From assembly GCF_002127325.2 (NCBI RefSeq), contig NC_035435.2, positions 120,213,127 through 120,277,126 on the forward strand: a DNA stretch of 64,000 bases, written 5' to 3'. This DNA comes from Helianthus annuus (lineage: Eukaryota; Streptophyta; Magnoliopsida; Asterales; Asteraceae). How positions within the stretch are numbered: the first letter of the stretch is position 1; each line of letters starts with the position of its first letter. Below, in pieces: positions 24,049 to 36,421 of this stretch. The translations under genes and the position numbers were made by a program. The notes beneath the pieces were generated by a model that did no database searches, was not told where the DNA came from, and saw only the letters and a list, made by a program, of their open reading frames with translations.

Positions 24049-24083
24049 AATTTCGGGACGAAATTCCCTAAAGGAGGGGAGAC
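24049..24083 (+). promoter_or_regulatory. Palindrome and polypurine tract of element B
   Basis: AATTTCGGGACGAAATT (24049-24065), then AAAGGAGGGGAGAC immediately before the LTR start at 24084. Confidence 0.9.
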
Positions 24084-26886
24084 TGTAACACCCCGTGTTT
24101 CCCAAAAGTCAAAGTCAAAGTCAAGAGTTGACTGTTATTGGAATTAAAGATTAATAAAGATTAATTTCATTTTAGTTTCATTTTGATTTTCATATTATTT
24201 GGAGTAAGTGTTGTATAATCAAACTAATCGGCCGATAATCGAACTGTGAATCAACGACCGACTGTGAATGATAGGAAGTAACAATGCAATAAAGCTAGTC
24301 AATCAATAATCAAGCTAATCAAATCAATCATCAAGATCAAAGTGTGGATAATTTTAGTGCTCTTATACGTGTGTGTGTGCCTTACGTGTTACTTGTGCAT
24401 GTTTACTTTTATGTTAAAGTGTGTGGTGAATCAATCAAATCAATCAAGACTCAAAGGTGAATCAAACTCAATGGAAATCGAACCCGAAATGGTTGTAAGG
24501 ATGCTTGTATGTTAGATATAGTAGTTGAGACTAAAAGTAATTTGATTAGGAATTCTATCATTCTCAAATCATCGTTCATCGAACTCGAAATATCAAAAAT
24601 CGTCGCGAAACACTCAAAACAGGGCAACCTGATCGAACAGGCTAGCCGATCGAACAGGGCAACCTGATCGAACAGGCTAGCCGATCGAACAGGCTGTTCG
24701 ATCGGACAGCTGCTCGATCAGGGATGCTGTTCGATCAGCTGACCCTTTCCTCTTTTGGAAGCCTATAAATAGGGCTGTCCTTGTCAAACTTTCCACTTTT
24801 GGAAAAGCTCTGACCGACCAGCCTCTTCTTCTCACTAAATCTCAGATTTCTCTCAAACCGGTAAGTATTTTGCTCTAATCCTTGTACGTTTTTGCTCATT
24901 AATCGATTCTACATCTTTCTATCTTTCAAAACTTGGATTTCATCCATGAAATCACCAAGATCTAGGTGTTCTTGAGTGATGTCATCATGTGTTCTTCAAG
25001 AACACTAAGTTTTGGCATCATTCCACCATGAATAGCTTAGATCTAACCGATTTCCACATAAATAACCTAAAATCTACCAAAGATCTTAACATTTCACGGT
25101 GGAAAAGGATTGGAAGATGGGTTTTCATCTATCTTTCAACTCTTTTACACTCAAAACGGTGAAAACGAGACTTGAACCGATTTATAAATCAATCTAAACA
25201 AACACATGGTTCAAGATTCGGGTTCTACCGAGAGATATACCGATTTCGGGTTGAACGTTAAACTTGGGTTCCAAACCGTCTCTGACCGAGTTTGGGTGAT
25301 TCCTGCTCGAGTCAGTAGGCTAAGTGGGGACTTCAGTTTTGTGGTTCAACTCGTAGTCAAAATATCTCTAAAACATCAACAATTAACGGGAATAACCAAG
25401 TGTTAAGTGAAAGGTTAACCGAATCGAGAAGCTGGCCGAACGGCTAGGCTGTTCGATCGAACAGCCCAACCGAACGACTATGCCAGCCGATCGACTAGGC
25501 TAACCGATCGACTAGCACTTAGTCCCACAAACTCATGAAGTGTAATATTGAGTGAGTTCTGTTCGATCGATCGAGTCACTCGATTGTGATCATCACTACT
25601 CGAATCATGAGATACTACACTTCAAAACACTTAGACTTTTCGAAACATTGGAATGTCACCCGATCGAGCATGCCAACCGATCGAGTGACATATTTGAAAA
25701 CAACGAAGTGCTAGCCGATCGGTTGGGCTAACCGATCGAACAGCTGTTCGATCGGCCAACTTGAAAGGTAGTACAAACCATCATACACAAACACATCCTT
25801 CACATCAAAGGAAGAAACAATCCACTTGAAGGAACCAGCCGATCGAGCCAGCCGGCCGATCGAATGGATGTTCGAACGGACTTTCAAACCAATCGAACAG
25901 CCCACTCGATCGAACTGCTGTCCGATCGAATGGCCTACTCGATCCAAGTACATTGTTTACTTTTCCGCGTTACTCATCGTTGTGTTATCGAACTATTCAG
26001 GCTAACCTATTCTCAGTGCTCCTTTCAATCCACATCAACCACTGTGAGTATACTCGATCCCTTTTTGCTTTCAGCACTTTTGGGTGTTACATACGTAATC
26101 TATCAAATTCACAAATAACACAAACTATTTGAACGCTAACCTACTTGCATGTATTACTTGTCTAAATGATTGCTGTTTATTATGTTTACACGTGGAGTGC
26201 TATCTACCTGCTTTAGCAACGTAGTACTATAGTTTGGACTCAGCACCCGTTCACACGGGGGTTGCTAAGGACAATTACTTGCATGGATTACGGTGGTAAT
26301 CATGTATTGCGAACTGTCTCGGACAGTCAACTTGAAGTCGTTGGTATCGATGGTCCCATGTTGATAATTTACATGCATCGTTTGCCCTTGTGTACGTGCT
26401 TGGTTATGCGTAAACTTTCGAACTTTATATGCTATATCAAACTTGTGTACTCACCTTTACATTATATGTATTGACTTTTATTTTAACGTATGTGACAGGT
26501 GTTTAAGCTACTAGCGTGCTAGGGAAGCGAGGCAATAATAAGCTTCTAGGAGCCCGTGACCTTAGGACAGTGTCCACATACCTGCTCCAGGGCCATAATT
26601 ATCTGTAGATCTTGTACTGGCACCTGTAGTCAGTGAGATCTATAGTTAGCCGTCTAGAAGTCTTAAAACAATATTCAAATTCGGTCTGTAATAATTAAGA
26701 ATTCGAGTTGTCGGAACAGTTCCCATATTGTTTAGTTGATTTCTATGATAACTTGTTATTGTTTGGGACACGGTATGGGACGTGTTATATAACTGAATTG
26801 TATGATAGTTGTTGTGGAAACTTCTGAACAATCTGTTTCGCTCAGTGCCGCGCCCCGATGATTCCGCCATCGGTTGGGGTGTGACA
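24084..26886 (+). repeat. 3' LTR of element B (2803 bp)
   Basis: Same length as, and apparently identical to, the 5' LTR, offset by 8602 bp. It ends GGTGTGACA, followed by the ACAAG duplication. Confidence 0.96.
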
Positions 26887-27344
26887 ACAAGAACATAAAT
26901 TTCAAAACCGCTTTGAACACTAGTCATCTTCTAGGATGATTGATTACTAGGTTTTGAACCCTCTGTTATAAGGTTTTGAACCCCTTTGAGTTTTCAAAAC
27001 TCTCGTCAAAGTCTTGCGTCCTAAATAGTGTGAACACGTGCAAACTGGAAGAGTGGATGCCTGTACCCTGGGTTTTCTGTCTAAGGTTAGAGTGTTCGTA
27101 CAAATCCACGTAATCGGACCAGTCACTCTTACCTGGGAACTCTTGGGGTGAGTGTCCACTTATAGGCGAGCATGTCTTCGCGACACACTATGAGGATCTC
27201 TTTGCTTTGATTCAGCCTTGGTGTTGTTTGTTTGCTTTGTGGTTCAAAAAAATGACCATCAACCCTGATTATGGTCGGTAAATGTAACATCCTATTCTTA
27301 CCCAATGCCATTTTATTTGTTTTCTTTCTTGTTTCTCTATTAGA
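26887..27344 (+). other. Remainder of the element C leader
   Basis: Non-coding. It begins with the right copy of the target duplication of B and runs to the gag start of element C. A short direct repeat, AGGTTTTGAACCC, occurs twice near 26950 and 26970. Confidence 0.75.
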
Positions 27345-28451
27345 ATGCCTCCTCGACGCGAAAACCAGATAGCGACTGCCGAACTGGCAGAGATCATTGC
27401 GCAGCAAATGGCTGCTCAATTCCCAAACCTCTTTGCTCAATGGAACCAAGCCAACAACAACAATAATGCCCCCTGCAACTTCAAGACGTTCAACTCAGCT
27501 AAGCCATCAAAGTTTTCTGGGTCTCAAGGAGCGACTGCACTTCTGCAATAGTTCGAGAGTTTAGAGAGCACCTTCAAACATGTCCAATGTCCAAACGAGC
27601 GAAAGGTAGAATTCGCATCTAGCGTTTTTGAGAAACGAGCTTTGACATGGTGGAATGGTGTGATGAGAGATAGGGGTGCCGATGTGGCACTGGCTCAAAC
27701 ATGGCAAGAGCTTCGAGCTCTGATGATGAAGGAATTCTGTCCTCGTCACGAGATCAGGACCTTGGAAATGGAGTTCGACGATCTTAAGCAAGTTAGCGGA
27801 GAGCATCGAGCCTACACGGATCGTTATGAGGAGTTAAGTTTGTTATGCCCGGATATGGTTACACCTTTGGATAAGGCAATCGAAAAGTACATTGATGGCC
27901 TCCCTAACTCAATACAAGAAGTTGTGACTGGTAGCAACCCTACTACAGTTAGACAGGCCATTGAGCTATCTGCAACCTTGACTGAATCAAAGATCAGGAA
28001 AGGTAAACTTTTCCGAAAAGGTGACAAGAAACCGATCGGGGAATCGAACCCAATCGAGGAATCAAAGACCATGGATGAACAGACTGAATCCCCTAAGAAG
28101 TCAAAGAAGCGAAAGGCTTCTCAGAACTTCGCCGTGGTCGCTCACAATGGTCCAGCCGTCCCCAACCAACCAGCTCAACCCCCTGCTAGAAAACCATACA
28201 ATGGAACTGCACCCTTGTGCAACCAATGTAGCCTCCATCATCACGCCAATGTACAGTGTCGCAAATGCCAAACTTGTGGACTTATAGGCCACACAGCAAG
28301 AGTTTGTCCAGCTACAGCTGCGCCAAACCAAGCTGGCAACAATCCTGCTCAAGGTCGTTTTCTACCAGGCTCTTGTTTCAACTGTGGCGAGATGGGTCAT
28401 TTCCGAAGAAATTGCCCAAAGCTTGCTAATGCAAATCCAGCACAGGGATGA
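27345..28451 (+). pseudogene. gag of non-autonomous element C (one internal stop)
   Basis: The ATG at 27345 (MPPRREN...) opens a 368-residue gag frame ending with TGA at 28449-28451. A single TAG at 27549-27551 replaces what is a Trp codon in the same place in elements A and B (motif HWF/QWF); this is a G-to-A change. The rest is a good Retrotrans_gag capsid region with TWWNG and EFCPRHE motifs. A Lys/Ser-rich linker and two intact CX2CX4HX4C zinc knuckles (about 28260-28310 and 28375-28420) follow. The frame ends soon after the second knuckle, exactly where other Tekay elements continue into protease. Gag therefore appears to be the complete coding capacity and not a broken gag-pol. Confidence 0.9.
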
Positions 28452-29202
28452 GCATCTGACTGACTAGAAGACAACATCGTTTAGAAATAATCACGTCTTA
28501 TGTATTATTTTCTTTTGTTGTCAAGATCCAAGAAAACAGTTGTTATCGTTGTTTATAAATAAATCTTTTATTTACATTGCAATGTATTTCTGTGGTTGCA
28601 TGTATAAACGACATATCCCTTACAATACCAACAATCAAGAAACCGTATTCCTTGAAGAACAAACTACCCCCAAAATTCTCCCATTCTATGATCTCTTGCG
28701 TCTTCCACGTAATTCCTAAGTACCCGTTTCTTCTAAGAAAAACGAAGTACAAGGCGCAAGTTACAACACATGACGAATACCCAAAGTACCACTATAAATC
28801 CTTAATAGGGTACCTAAGGATTTTCCATAAGTCCTTAATTGTTGTATACCTTAATTCGAATGTGATAATTCCTTGTAATCAAAAATCGAATTTTGGGAGA
28901 TCTTTCTATCTTCTCAGATAGATTCCAGTGAACATTGAGACCCGTCGATTGGTTTCCATATCCGTATTCAATCAATAACAAGTTAAAAACAAAATCAAGT
29001 TAAACAATTATGTGAATTTGTGCTTATGTGTTAAACAAGTCTAGTCACCCTCATCACAAATTTGATATCCTTCCCCAAAACATTACAAAACAAACTGTGC
29101 GGACTGTGCAAGGGATTACCTAATTATCGATGCATACATAATTATGGAATTTAGTGCACAGAAATCACAGCAAGTTCTGTCATGTGTCTAGAGTTAACTC
29201 TA
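28452..29202 (+). other. Element C post-gag spacer
   Basis: AT-rich, no protease or RT similarity visible in any frame, and no long ORF beyond chance. It takes the place normally occupied by pol. Confidence 0.7.
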
Positions 29203-30060
29203 TTCATTTCCAACTCTGATGAAGCAACCGTTGAAAATGACTCTGTTAGTTCATTTTCGTTTCTGACGATTTATCCGTTGGGGAAATGAATATCCGTTGT
29301 GTAATCCTTCATTTCCAACTCTGATGAAGCAACCGTTGAAAATGACTCCGTTAGTTCATTTTCGTTTCTGACGATTTATCCGTTGGGGAAATGAATATCC
29401 GTTGTGTAATCCTTCATTTCTAACTCTGATGAAGCAACCGTTGAAAATGACTCCGTTAGTTCATTTTCGTTTCTGACGATTTATCCGTTGGGGAAATGAA
29501 TATCCGTTGTGTAATCCTTCATTTCCAACTCTGATGAAGCAACCGTTGAAAATGACTCCGTTAGTTCATTTTCGTTTCTGACGATTTATCCGTTGGGGAA
29601 ATGAATATCCGTTGTGTAATCCTTCATTTCCAACTCTGATGAAGCAACCGTTGAAAATGACTCCGTTAGTTCATTTTCGTTTCTGACGATTTATCCGTTG
29701 GGGAAATGAATATCCGTTGTGTAATCCTTCATTTCCAACTCTGATGAAGCAACCGTTGAAAATGACTCCGTTAGTTCATTTTCGTTTCTGACGATTTATC
29801 CGTTGGGGAAATGAATATCCGTTGTGTAATCCTTCATTTCCAACTCTGATGAAGCAACCGTTGAAAATGACTCCGTTAGTGCATTTTCGTTTCTGACGAT
29901 TTATCCATTGGGGAAATGAATATCCGTTGTGTAATCCTTCATTTCCAACTCTGATGAAGCAACCGTTGAAAATGACTCCGTTAGTGCATTTTTCGCTTCT
30001 GAAGATTTGTCCGTTGAGGAAATGAACATCCATTTGCTTATTCCGTCATTTCCATTTCGG
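29203..30060 (+). repeat. 105-bp tandem repeat in element C, about 8 copies
   Basis: Unit starts recur at 29211, 29316, 29421, 29526, 29631, 29736, 29841 and 29946; the last copies diverge. Each unit contains two inverted repeats: GAAAATGA...TCATTTTC, and GGAAATGA...TCATTTCC, which extends to 11 pairs with a 2-nt bulge. 105 is a multiple of three, so repetitive short frames appear on the minus strand, but nothing suggests a protein. Confidence 0.93.
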
Positions 30061-30196
30061 AAGAATACTCATCAAGGAAAATGTCTCCGTCTGTTCATTT
30101 TCATTTCTGAAGAATAACCGTCAAGGAAATGACAGGATATTACCTTGCATATCGCTGGTGGGTATTTGGCAAAGTCACAAATAGACTCCTACGAAT

Positions 30197-30232
30197 AAAT
30201 TTCGGGACGAAATTTCCTAAAGTAGGGGAGAC
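30197..30232 (+). promoter_or_regulatory. Palindrome and polypurine tract of element C
   Basis: AAATTTCGGGACGAAATTT (30197-30215), then AAAGTAGGGGAGAC up to the LTR. Confidence 0.9.
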
Positions 30233-33200
30233 TGTGACACCTGTGTCACCGCGACCATCAAACGAATACCAAGCCGATGAAATATTGTATTTCATTCTTG
30301 GGATCTTGTATAAATATGTGTATCTTTTGCACATATCAATTCTTGTTCAATTTCAAACTTTATATCGCTTTCTGGAGAATTATACGCAAACTGGTGCATA
30401 AACGTACTCAGTTTAATGCGACAAATACTCCGGAACATCAACATATACTCAACATACCTTAAATAACCCTTACATAACTTAGAAATAAGTTTTGAAGGCT
30501 TTGGTATGGCAAAAACAAGTTAATTCGCTTACAGGGACTAAACTTGACAAACTGCGAAAGTATGCCAATTTGAACTGTAACGAACATTCCGGAACATGTC
30601 CATAAGTTAAACATACCCTAAATATCCTTTAAATAGCTTAGAAATAGGCTTTGAGGGGTTTGGTATGCTAAAATAAACTTTTGAATCATTCAGGGGCTAA
30701 AACCGTCAAAAGGTGCATAAGTTTGCACTTTCGCGCATAACTTACGTTCTGAATACACCCGGACATCCAAAAATTTATGTAAGCATCCTTATATTATGCC
30801 TTAGTGTTTGGCATGAGAAAAATCCGTTCGTCGCGTCATTTGGATCGTCTTTCGCGCTTATGCGCATTTCGTCGTAATTAAGCGAACATCGCCATCGTAC
30901 GGCCAAACGAACCAACATCCGGCATATTTTTGAGCATGTTTCATGTCCACAATGTTTAGGCATCATTTTAGGGCCTTAAAGTTGACTTTACGGGCCTTAG
31001 AAGTGTCGGAAACGGCTTAAATACGCAACAGGGACCAAAACTGCCATTTCTGAAAGTATGTGCAGATCAGACAGGTCCAGGCGGCCCGCCTGAGTTTGTG
31101 CATATCCTGATGCGGGCCGCATGGCCCCTTCAGTAACAGAAAGTTTGTCTTTCTTGCAAACTTGGCCTTTCAAACACACCAAAGGGCAATGCCCTTTCAC
31201 AATCTCAGGAGCTAAGGGTCAAGATAAGGCACCACAACTTTGTGACAAGTGTACGCATAAGATCGTGGCACGATATTCAAGAAACGATCCTAACGGCTTT
31301 ACTTTTCCTATAAATACCCCCCCCCTTTGGTGAAAACCCACAAAAATCTGATCAAAAGCTCTAAGTTGGAACCTTTGTTTCATACCTGAGCCATTTTGAT
31401 CTAGATTAGCATTCGGGGACCCTTCGTAAGTGTTCTTTCGTTCTTTTATTCGCTTTTCGAGTCCGAAAGTCAATGTTTTGTTGACTTTCTGCATTGACCA
31501 GCCTATGGTCAACACGAAGTTCATTGGAACTTCATAACGTGAGCATGATCACGATGGTTATAGTCCATGGTGACTATACCTACTGATTACCACGTTATCT
31601 AGGCTCAGTGACGAGTCGTAGTTTCGGCCAAAATGCGCATTCTTGCGTATTTTGTAACCAAACTACTCGTGAGCATCAAAGCCGTTTGTTTTGATGCCAA
31701 ACCTGTTTTCTAAACTTAGTTAAGCATGTTCTAACATGCTTAGCTCGTCACTTTTAGTTTAGTGCTTATATAGGGTCGTAAGGTAAGCGATCTAAACAAC
31801 CGCGTATACTTTCGAACCCGGCCCATTTGGTCGATCATTAGGATCCGACCAAACACATTAGGTGACCATAGCTGTAACCTTCCGAGGTTATACCTTGTGG
31901 TCACGATGTTAGGCATTCCAAACGCGTTCTACGCGAATGACGCGTTAAGGTAGCATAAGCTACCTAAACGGGTCGTAATGGGTCGCAAGCACTTAGGTTA
32001 GGTTTCATTTTAGTATGTAGGCTTTGTTAAACCATATTACACGAGTCTTCATACTCGTTTGGTTTACGAACCCGCATACTATCCGATCCTTCCGATTTTG
32101 GTCCGGTATATTAACATAGCTACCTATTAGGTGCCGTTTGATATTCCGTGATCACTAGCATTGTGTGATTATTACACAAGAACTTCAAAGCAATCTCAGG
32201 TGAGTACATTGAACCCCTCTTTTACTGTTTTCCAAACTGTTTTGGGGTGAAACACATGTGCCTACTTGCTACTTTAATGCTTTCCGGTTTTCACATCATA
32301 TACTTGCTATGTTCGATAGTACATATATAGTACATGATTTCATTGTGTTCATGCTATGTATGCCCATTGTGTGCGTACTTAGTACAATGCCTTACATTAC
32401 ATGCTATGTATGCCCATTATGTGCGTACTTGGTACATTGCTTTACATTACATGCTATGTATGCCCATTGTGTGCGTACTTAGTACATTGCCTTACATTAC
32501 ATGCTATGTATGCCCATTGTGTGCGTACTTAGTACATTGCTTTACATTACATGCTATGTATGCCCATTGTGTGTGTACTTAGTACATTTCCTTACATTAC
32601 ATGCTATGTATGCCCATTGTGTGCGTACTTAGTACATTGCCTTACATTACATGCTATGTATGCCCATTGTGTGCGTACTTAGTACATTGCCTTACATTGC
32701 ATTTCTGTTGCATATGCTCATCCAGCATATGAACACATTATACTACATTTTTAACCGTCGTAACCATTTGACCATGTGAACCGTCTTAACCCTTCGATTA
32801 TATGAACCGTTTGTAACCATTGAACCGTGTAAACCAGTTGTATCCGTTGACATGATTTACATTTGACAATAGACATTTGACTATACATAAACATTTCCAC
32901 AATTGTTAAACATTTCATCTTGATGGTTTGGTTTGAGTAAGTGATTAAGTAACGAGGCGTGTGTAATATGATACAAGCATGGTGGATACGCCGCTGGTAC
33001 TTCCTATATATAAGTGTTTGTATGGTATTACATATCGCATGGTTATTTGAATCATTTCAATTTGAGACATATGACATTTTATACAAATAACACACTTTTC
33101 ACGAGACATTGTTTTACAAACGACTTATCTTATACAAACACATTTTACATGGTTATCCGTTTAACCATACAGTGTTCTCTTATTTATACATATCATCTGA

Positions 33201-33603
33201 TCTTATCGTTTTTCAAATGATTTACAAGACAAAGCAAATTACAAGGTTGATGACTAAACATTTTCTCAAGCATTAGTCATGAATTCCGTTTTCACAAAAC
33301 CAATGTATCTCACAGGCATTTTTATGCTGACGTACCTATTTTCACATGTGTTTTCAGGAGATGATGCATAGGACTTATCAAGACATACTTAGGCGGACAT
33401 GTGCCTTAGTGACTTAAAACGAGACAAGAACTAGTTAATTTATGTTATGTACACTTTGATTCTTGTTTAAACAATGTAAACATTCATGTTTGATTAATAA
33501 AACGAAACTTCAATTGCCATGGATTTGAAACAATTGATTCTGTTACAACACTCCCCGACGTTTCCGCCACGTTTTTTATGTTCTACATGGTCAGGGTGTG
33601 ACA
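30233..33603 (+). repeat. 3' LTR of element C (3371 bp)
   Basis: Partner of 11955-15326, with scattered substitutions. TATA is at 31309-31316, the GTGAGT module at 32200-32258 and the seven-copy 50-bp array at 32351-32700. The end hairpin of the 5' LTR is damaged here by two CG-to-CA changes (near 33587 and 33593). Confidence 0.93.
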
Positions 33604-33769
33604 TTTCTTGTTTGGATGATTATCTGTAATGACATGTTTGTTTATTCGGGATACGGTATGGGACGTATCTTTAACTGGATTATATAAATAGTTGTTATGG
33701 AAACTTCTGAAAAATCTGTTTCGCTCAGTGCCGCGCCCCGATGATTCCGCCATTGGTTGGGGTGTGACA
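33604..33769 (+). repeat. B' LTR, right segment
   Basis: Begins with the right copy of the TTTCT duplication. It then matches the last 160 bases of the element B LTR, including the CCCCGATG...CCATTGG end sequence, and ends GGTGTGACA at 33769. No primer-binding site follows, so this is either a solo LTR or the 3' LTR of an element whose body lies left of the window. Confidence 0.88.
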
Positions 33770-34303
33770 AACACCTTCTTGAGTGTTTCGTGACGATTTT
33801 CGATATTTCGATTTCGATGGACGATGATACGAATACGATAGAGTTCCTAGTCAAATTACTTTCAGTCACAACTACTATATCTAACATACAATCATCTATA
33901 AGTCACGTTGCGATGTCGGTTTCGATTGAGTTCGATTGCTTTTCGAGTTTCGATTCGAGTTTCGATTGATTCGATTGAATACCACACAAAACATAAAGTA
34001 AACATGCACAAGTAACACATAAGGCACACACACACACATATAGCAATACCAAAATTCGCGTAATTCGAGGTTCGAGCTCGATGGTTGATTTGATTACTTG
34101 ATTATCGATTGATTAACTTTATCGCATTGTTACTTCCTACTATTCACAGTCGTAAATCGGTCGTATCGGTTAAACATTCGATCATTTCATTTAGACAACA
34201 CTTACTCCACATAATACAAAAAGCAGAAAGAACTATTAACAGTCAAAGAAGTCAAAGTTGACTTGGACTTTGACTTTGACGTTCGAGAACACGGGGTGTT
34301 ACA
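33770..34303 (-). repeat. Reverse-oriented partial LTR of the B family
   Basis: Read on the minus strand from 34303 it starts TGTAACACCCCGTG and follows the first 530 or so bases of a B-type LTR, then stops exactly where B' ends. The simplest reading is that B' inserted into this older, oppositely oriented LTR; its other half would lie left of the window. Confidence 0.85.
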
Positions 34304-35171
34304 ATGTGGTCTAAAGCTATTCAAGCTGAAAATATAAGACTGTTTGTTTTTATAAATTGATAATGTCTATACAAACTACATGAACTTTGTTTTATTTTCC
34401 AAATCAAAACATCCTAAACCAATTACCTCAACTACACATTCAACATCCCAAATGTACTTCTAATTGTAACTACAAGAACCCAAAATTCACACAAACCCAT
34501 TAAAACATTCACAAAAACAACCCATAAACCAACCAAACAAACTGTTCTCCAAGAAATTTAATTCAAATTATTGTTGTTCCGAACAACCAAAAACAATTCA
34601 ATTACACATGAAAAGACAACCTAATGTTTGTAGTTGTGCGAGTGCACCAATAAGAAACAGATCTGGATGAAACCCTAAAAGGAATAATAAGCTTTACGAA
34701 GAAAGATTCACCTGGGTGAATGAATTTTGGGGAACACTTGAGAGAGTGAAGGGGAAAAAGGAGAAAGGGGTTAAATTGGTGGGTCAAGATAGTTGTAGGG
34801 TTAAATTGGGTCAATACGATGGTGAGGTGGACTCGACGTTGAGAATGATCGATGATGACGATAATGATGTTGAAGGTTGATGGTAGCCGCGACGGTGGTG
34901 GTGGCCGACTGAGGCGACAGCCGGCGTCGGTGACCTTACAGCAGTGGTGGTGGTGGTGGTCCAGTTTTGAGGGATAAGGGTTTTTTATGAAGATGAGAGG
35001 GGAGGGTTTTTTGTGAAGATGTTTGAAGAAATGGTGCCATAGCACCTTTTTTAAGCTGAAAAAAGCCATTTTCAGATCTGTTAAAAAAACAAACAGTCTT
35101 CAAGGGTAACGTCTGCGCGCCTGCAGACATCTGCTCCCTTGAAGATGTTTGAAGAAAAAACAAACACCCCC
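34304..35171. other. Unassigned spacer, possible degenerate DNA element
   Basis: No gene seen. GACTGTTTGTTTTT (near 34331) is met in inverted form as AAAAAACAAACAGTC (near 35085). The right end, read in reverse, is GGGGGTGTTTGTTTTTTC, a style common to hAT-like MITE ends. A (GGT)n-rich tract lies at 34890-34960. The terminal structure is too weak for a firm call. Confidence 0.35.
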
Positions 35172-36421
35172 TAAATTACAAAAATCGTGTTGACACTATA
35201 TTGCAGAGAGTGTTCTTTATCTTTAAAAAGTATAAAAAATGTACTTGATGTTTGCAAACCCCTACACATTAAGTCCTTTATCCCTAACTTAGTTATTTTT
35301 CATTGTTAAGTGGGTGTTAAATAACTTAAATACCCTTACTGTTCAATAAATAACTAAAAAGTTAAAACTAATATAATTAATATTTAAAAATTGATGTGGG
35401 ACCCACCAACCATCCCACCTTCTTCATCTTCCTCAATCTTCACCACCTCCATCTTTCACCACCACCACCACCTCACCTTGCCGGAAAAATGCCGCCACCT
35501 CACCCTCTTACCATCATCTTCAACCTCATCCATTACGTGAGAGATCATTGATGCAGAATAAGAGTTTCAGAGAGACAGAAACCCAATACCTTCAATAGAA
35601 TTTCAAAGATGAAACATAATAACTTAGTGTGAATGATTATTGTTTCCCTCATCACTAATTTGATGGATTAAATTCAATTCGCCTACTTTTAATTTATATA
35701 ACCCCAAAACGACAAGAAATAAAAAATATATATAAATAAAAAACCTAAAGACTTAACTCTTGCCAACTCACGAGTGAAAAGCTATGAAAGTTTGTTTTCA
35801 TCACTGTCACTTCGCTTTTTTATCATACTAAATCATTAAATTGCAACAAAACTGCAAAAGTAAACGATTCAGGTCTAATTACCAGAAAAGATTCGACGAA
35901 TTCCAAACATAATTACCCGAAAAGATTCGACTTAAAGGAATCAGTGAATTAACAAGAGAATATATTACAGAACGATATATGTTGATGATCTTTTCTGATT
36001 CCTTGAAGTTTGCCAAAACCCAGACCTCTGCATCAACGATCTCTCACGTAATGGATGAGGTTGAAGATGATGGTAAGAGGGTGAGGTGGTGGCGTTTTTC
36101 TGACGGGGTGAGGTGCTGGTGGTGGTGAAAGGTGGAGGTGGAGAAGATTGGGGAAGATGAAGAGGGTGGGGTGGGTGATGGGTCCCACATGAATTTTTAA
36201 ATATTAATTATATTTCTTTAACTTTTTAGTTATTTATTTAACAATAAGGATATTATGGTCATTTCACACCCATTTAACAATAAAAAATAACTAAGTTAGG
36301 GATAAAGGACATAATGTGTAGGAGTTTGCAAACATCGAGTACGTTTTTTGTACTTTTTAAAGATAAAAAACACACTTTGCAATCTAGTGTCAACATAAAG
36401 GACGATTTTTGTAATTTACTC
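35172..36421. mobile_element. Foldback-like DNA element with about 390-bp inverted repeats
   Basis: Left arm 35172-35557 and right arm 36026-36421 are inverted copies with many substitutions. Shared landmarks are AATTACAAAAATCG at the ends, CCCTAACTTAGTTATTTTT, GGGACCCAC and CATTACGTGAGAGATC at the inner edge. The 470-bp centre has no ORF. No 9-bp target duplication could be found; the ends are probably eroded. The family resembles Mutator-like foldback elements, but that is inference. Confidence 0.75.

Larger units (their letters stand above)
15482..26886 (+). mobile_element. Element B: young complete Tekay-type Ty3/Gypsy retrotransposon
   Basis: Two LTRs of exactly 2803 bp (15482-18284 and 24084-26886), with no difference found by eye, are flanked by the perfect target duplication ACAAG (15477-15481 and 26887-26891). 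Total length is 11,405 bp. Primer-binding site, gag, pol, palindrome and polypurine tract are all in place. The one visible coding lesion is an in-frame TAG between the capsid and nucleocapsid parts. Identical LTRs imply very recent insertion. It lies inside the leader of element C and is the youngest layer of the stack. Confidence 0.97.
11955..33603 (+). mobile_element. Element C: gag-only non-autonomous Tekay-related LTR retrotransposon, split by element B
   Basis: LTRs at 11955-15326 and 30233-33603, flanked by the perfect 5-bp target duplication TTTCT (11950-11954 and 33604-33608). Removing element B leaves about 10.2 kb. The primer-binding site, gag, palindrome and polypurine tract are all present, but there is no protease, RT, RNase H or integrase between gag and the 3' LTR. 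That space holds spacer DNA and a 105-bp tandem array. The layout matches what has been called TR-GAG elements: gag plus LTRs, with enzymes supplied by a partner. The LTRs differ at roughly a dozen or more sites by eye, so C is older than B, as the nesting requires. Confidence 0.92.

Noticed and set aside
29776..30033. Minus-strand repeat protein with GVIFNGCFIRVGNEGLHNG-like units
   Set aside because: A product of the 105-bp tandem repeat, whose length is a multiple of three; no start context, and the units are non-coding hairpins.
29203..30060. CRISPR-like regular repeats
   Set aside because: Head-to-tail units with no unique spacers, in a plant retrotransposon; the same holds for the 50-bp, 40-bp and 140-bp arrays.
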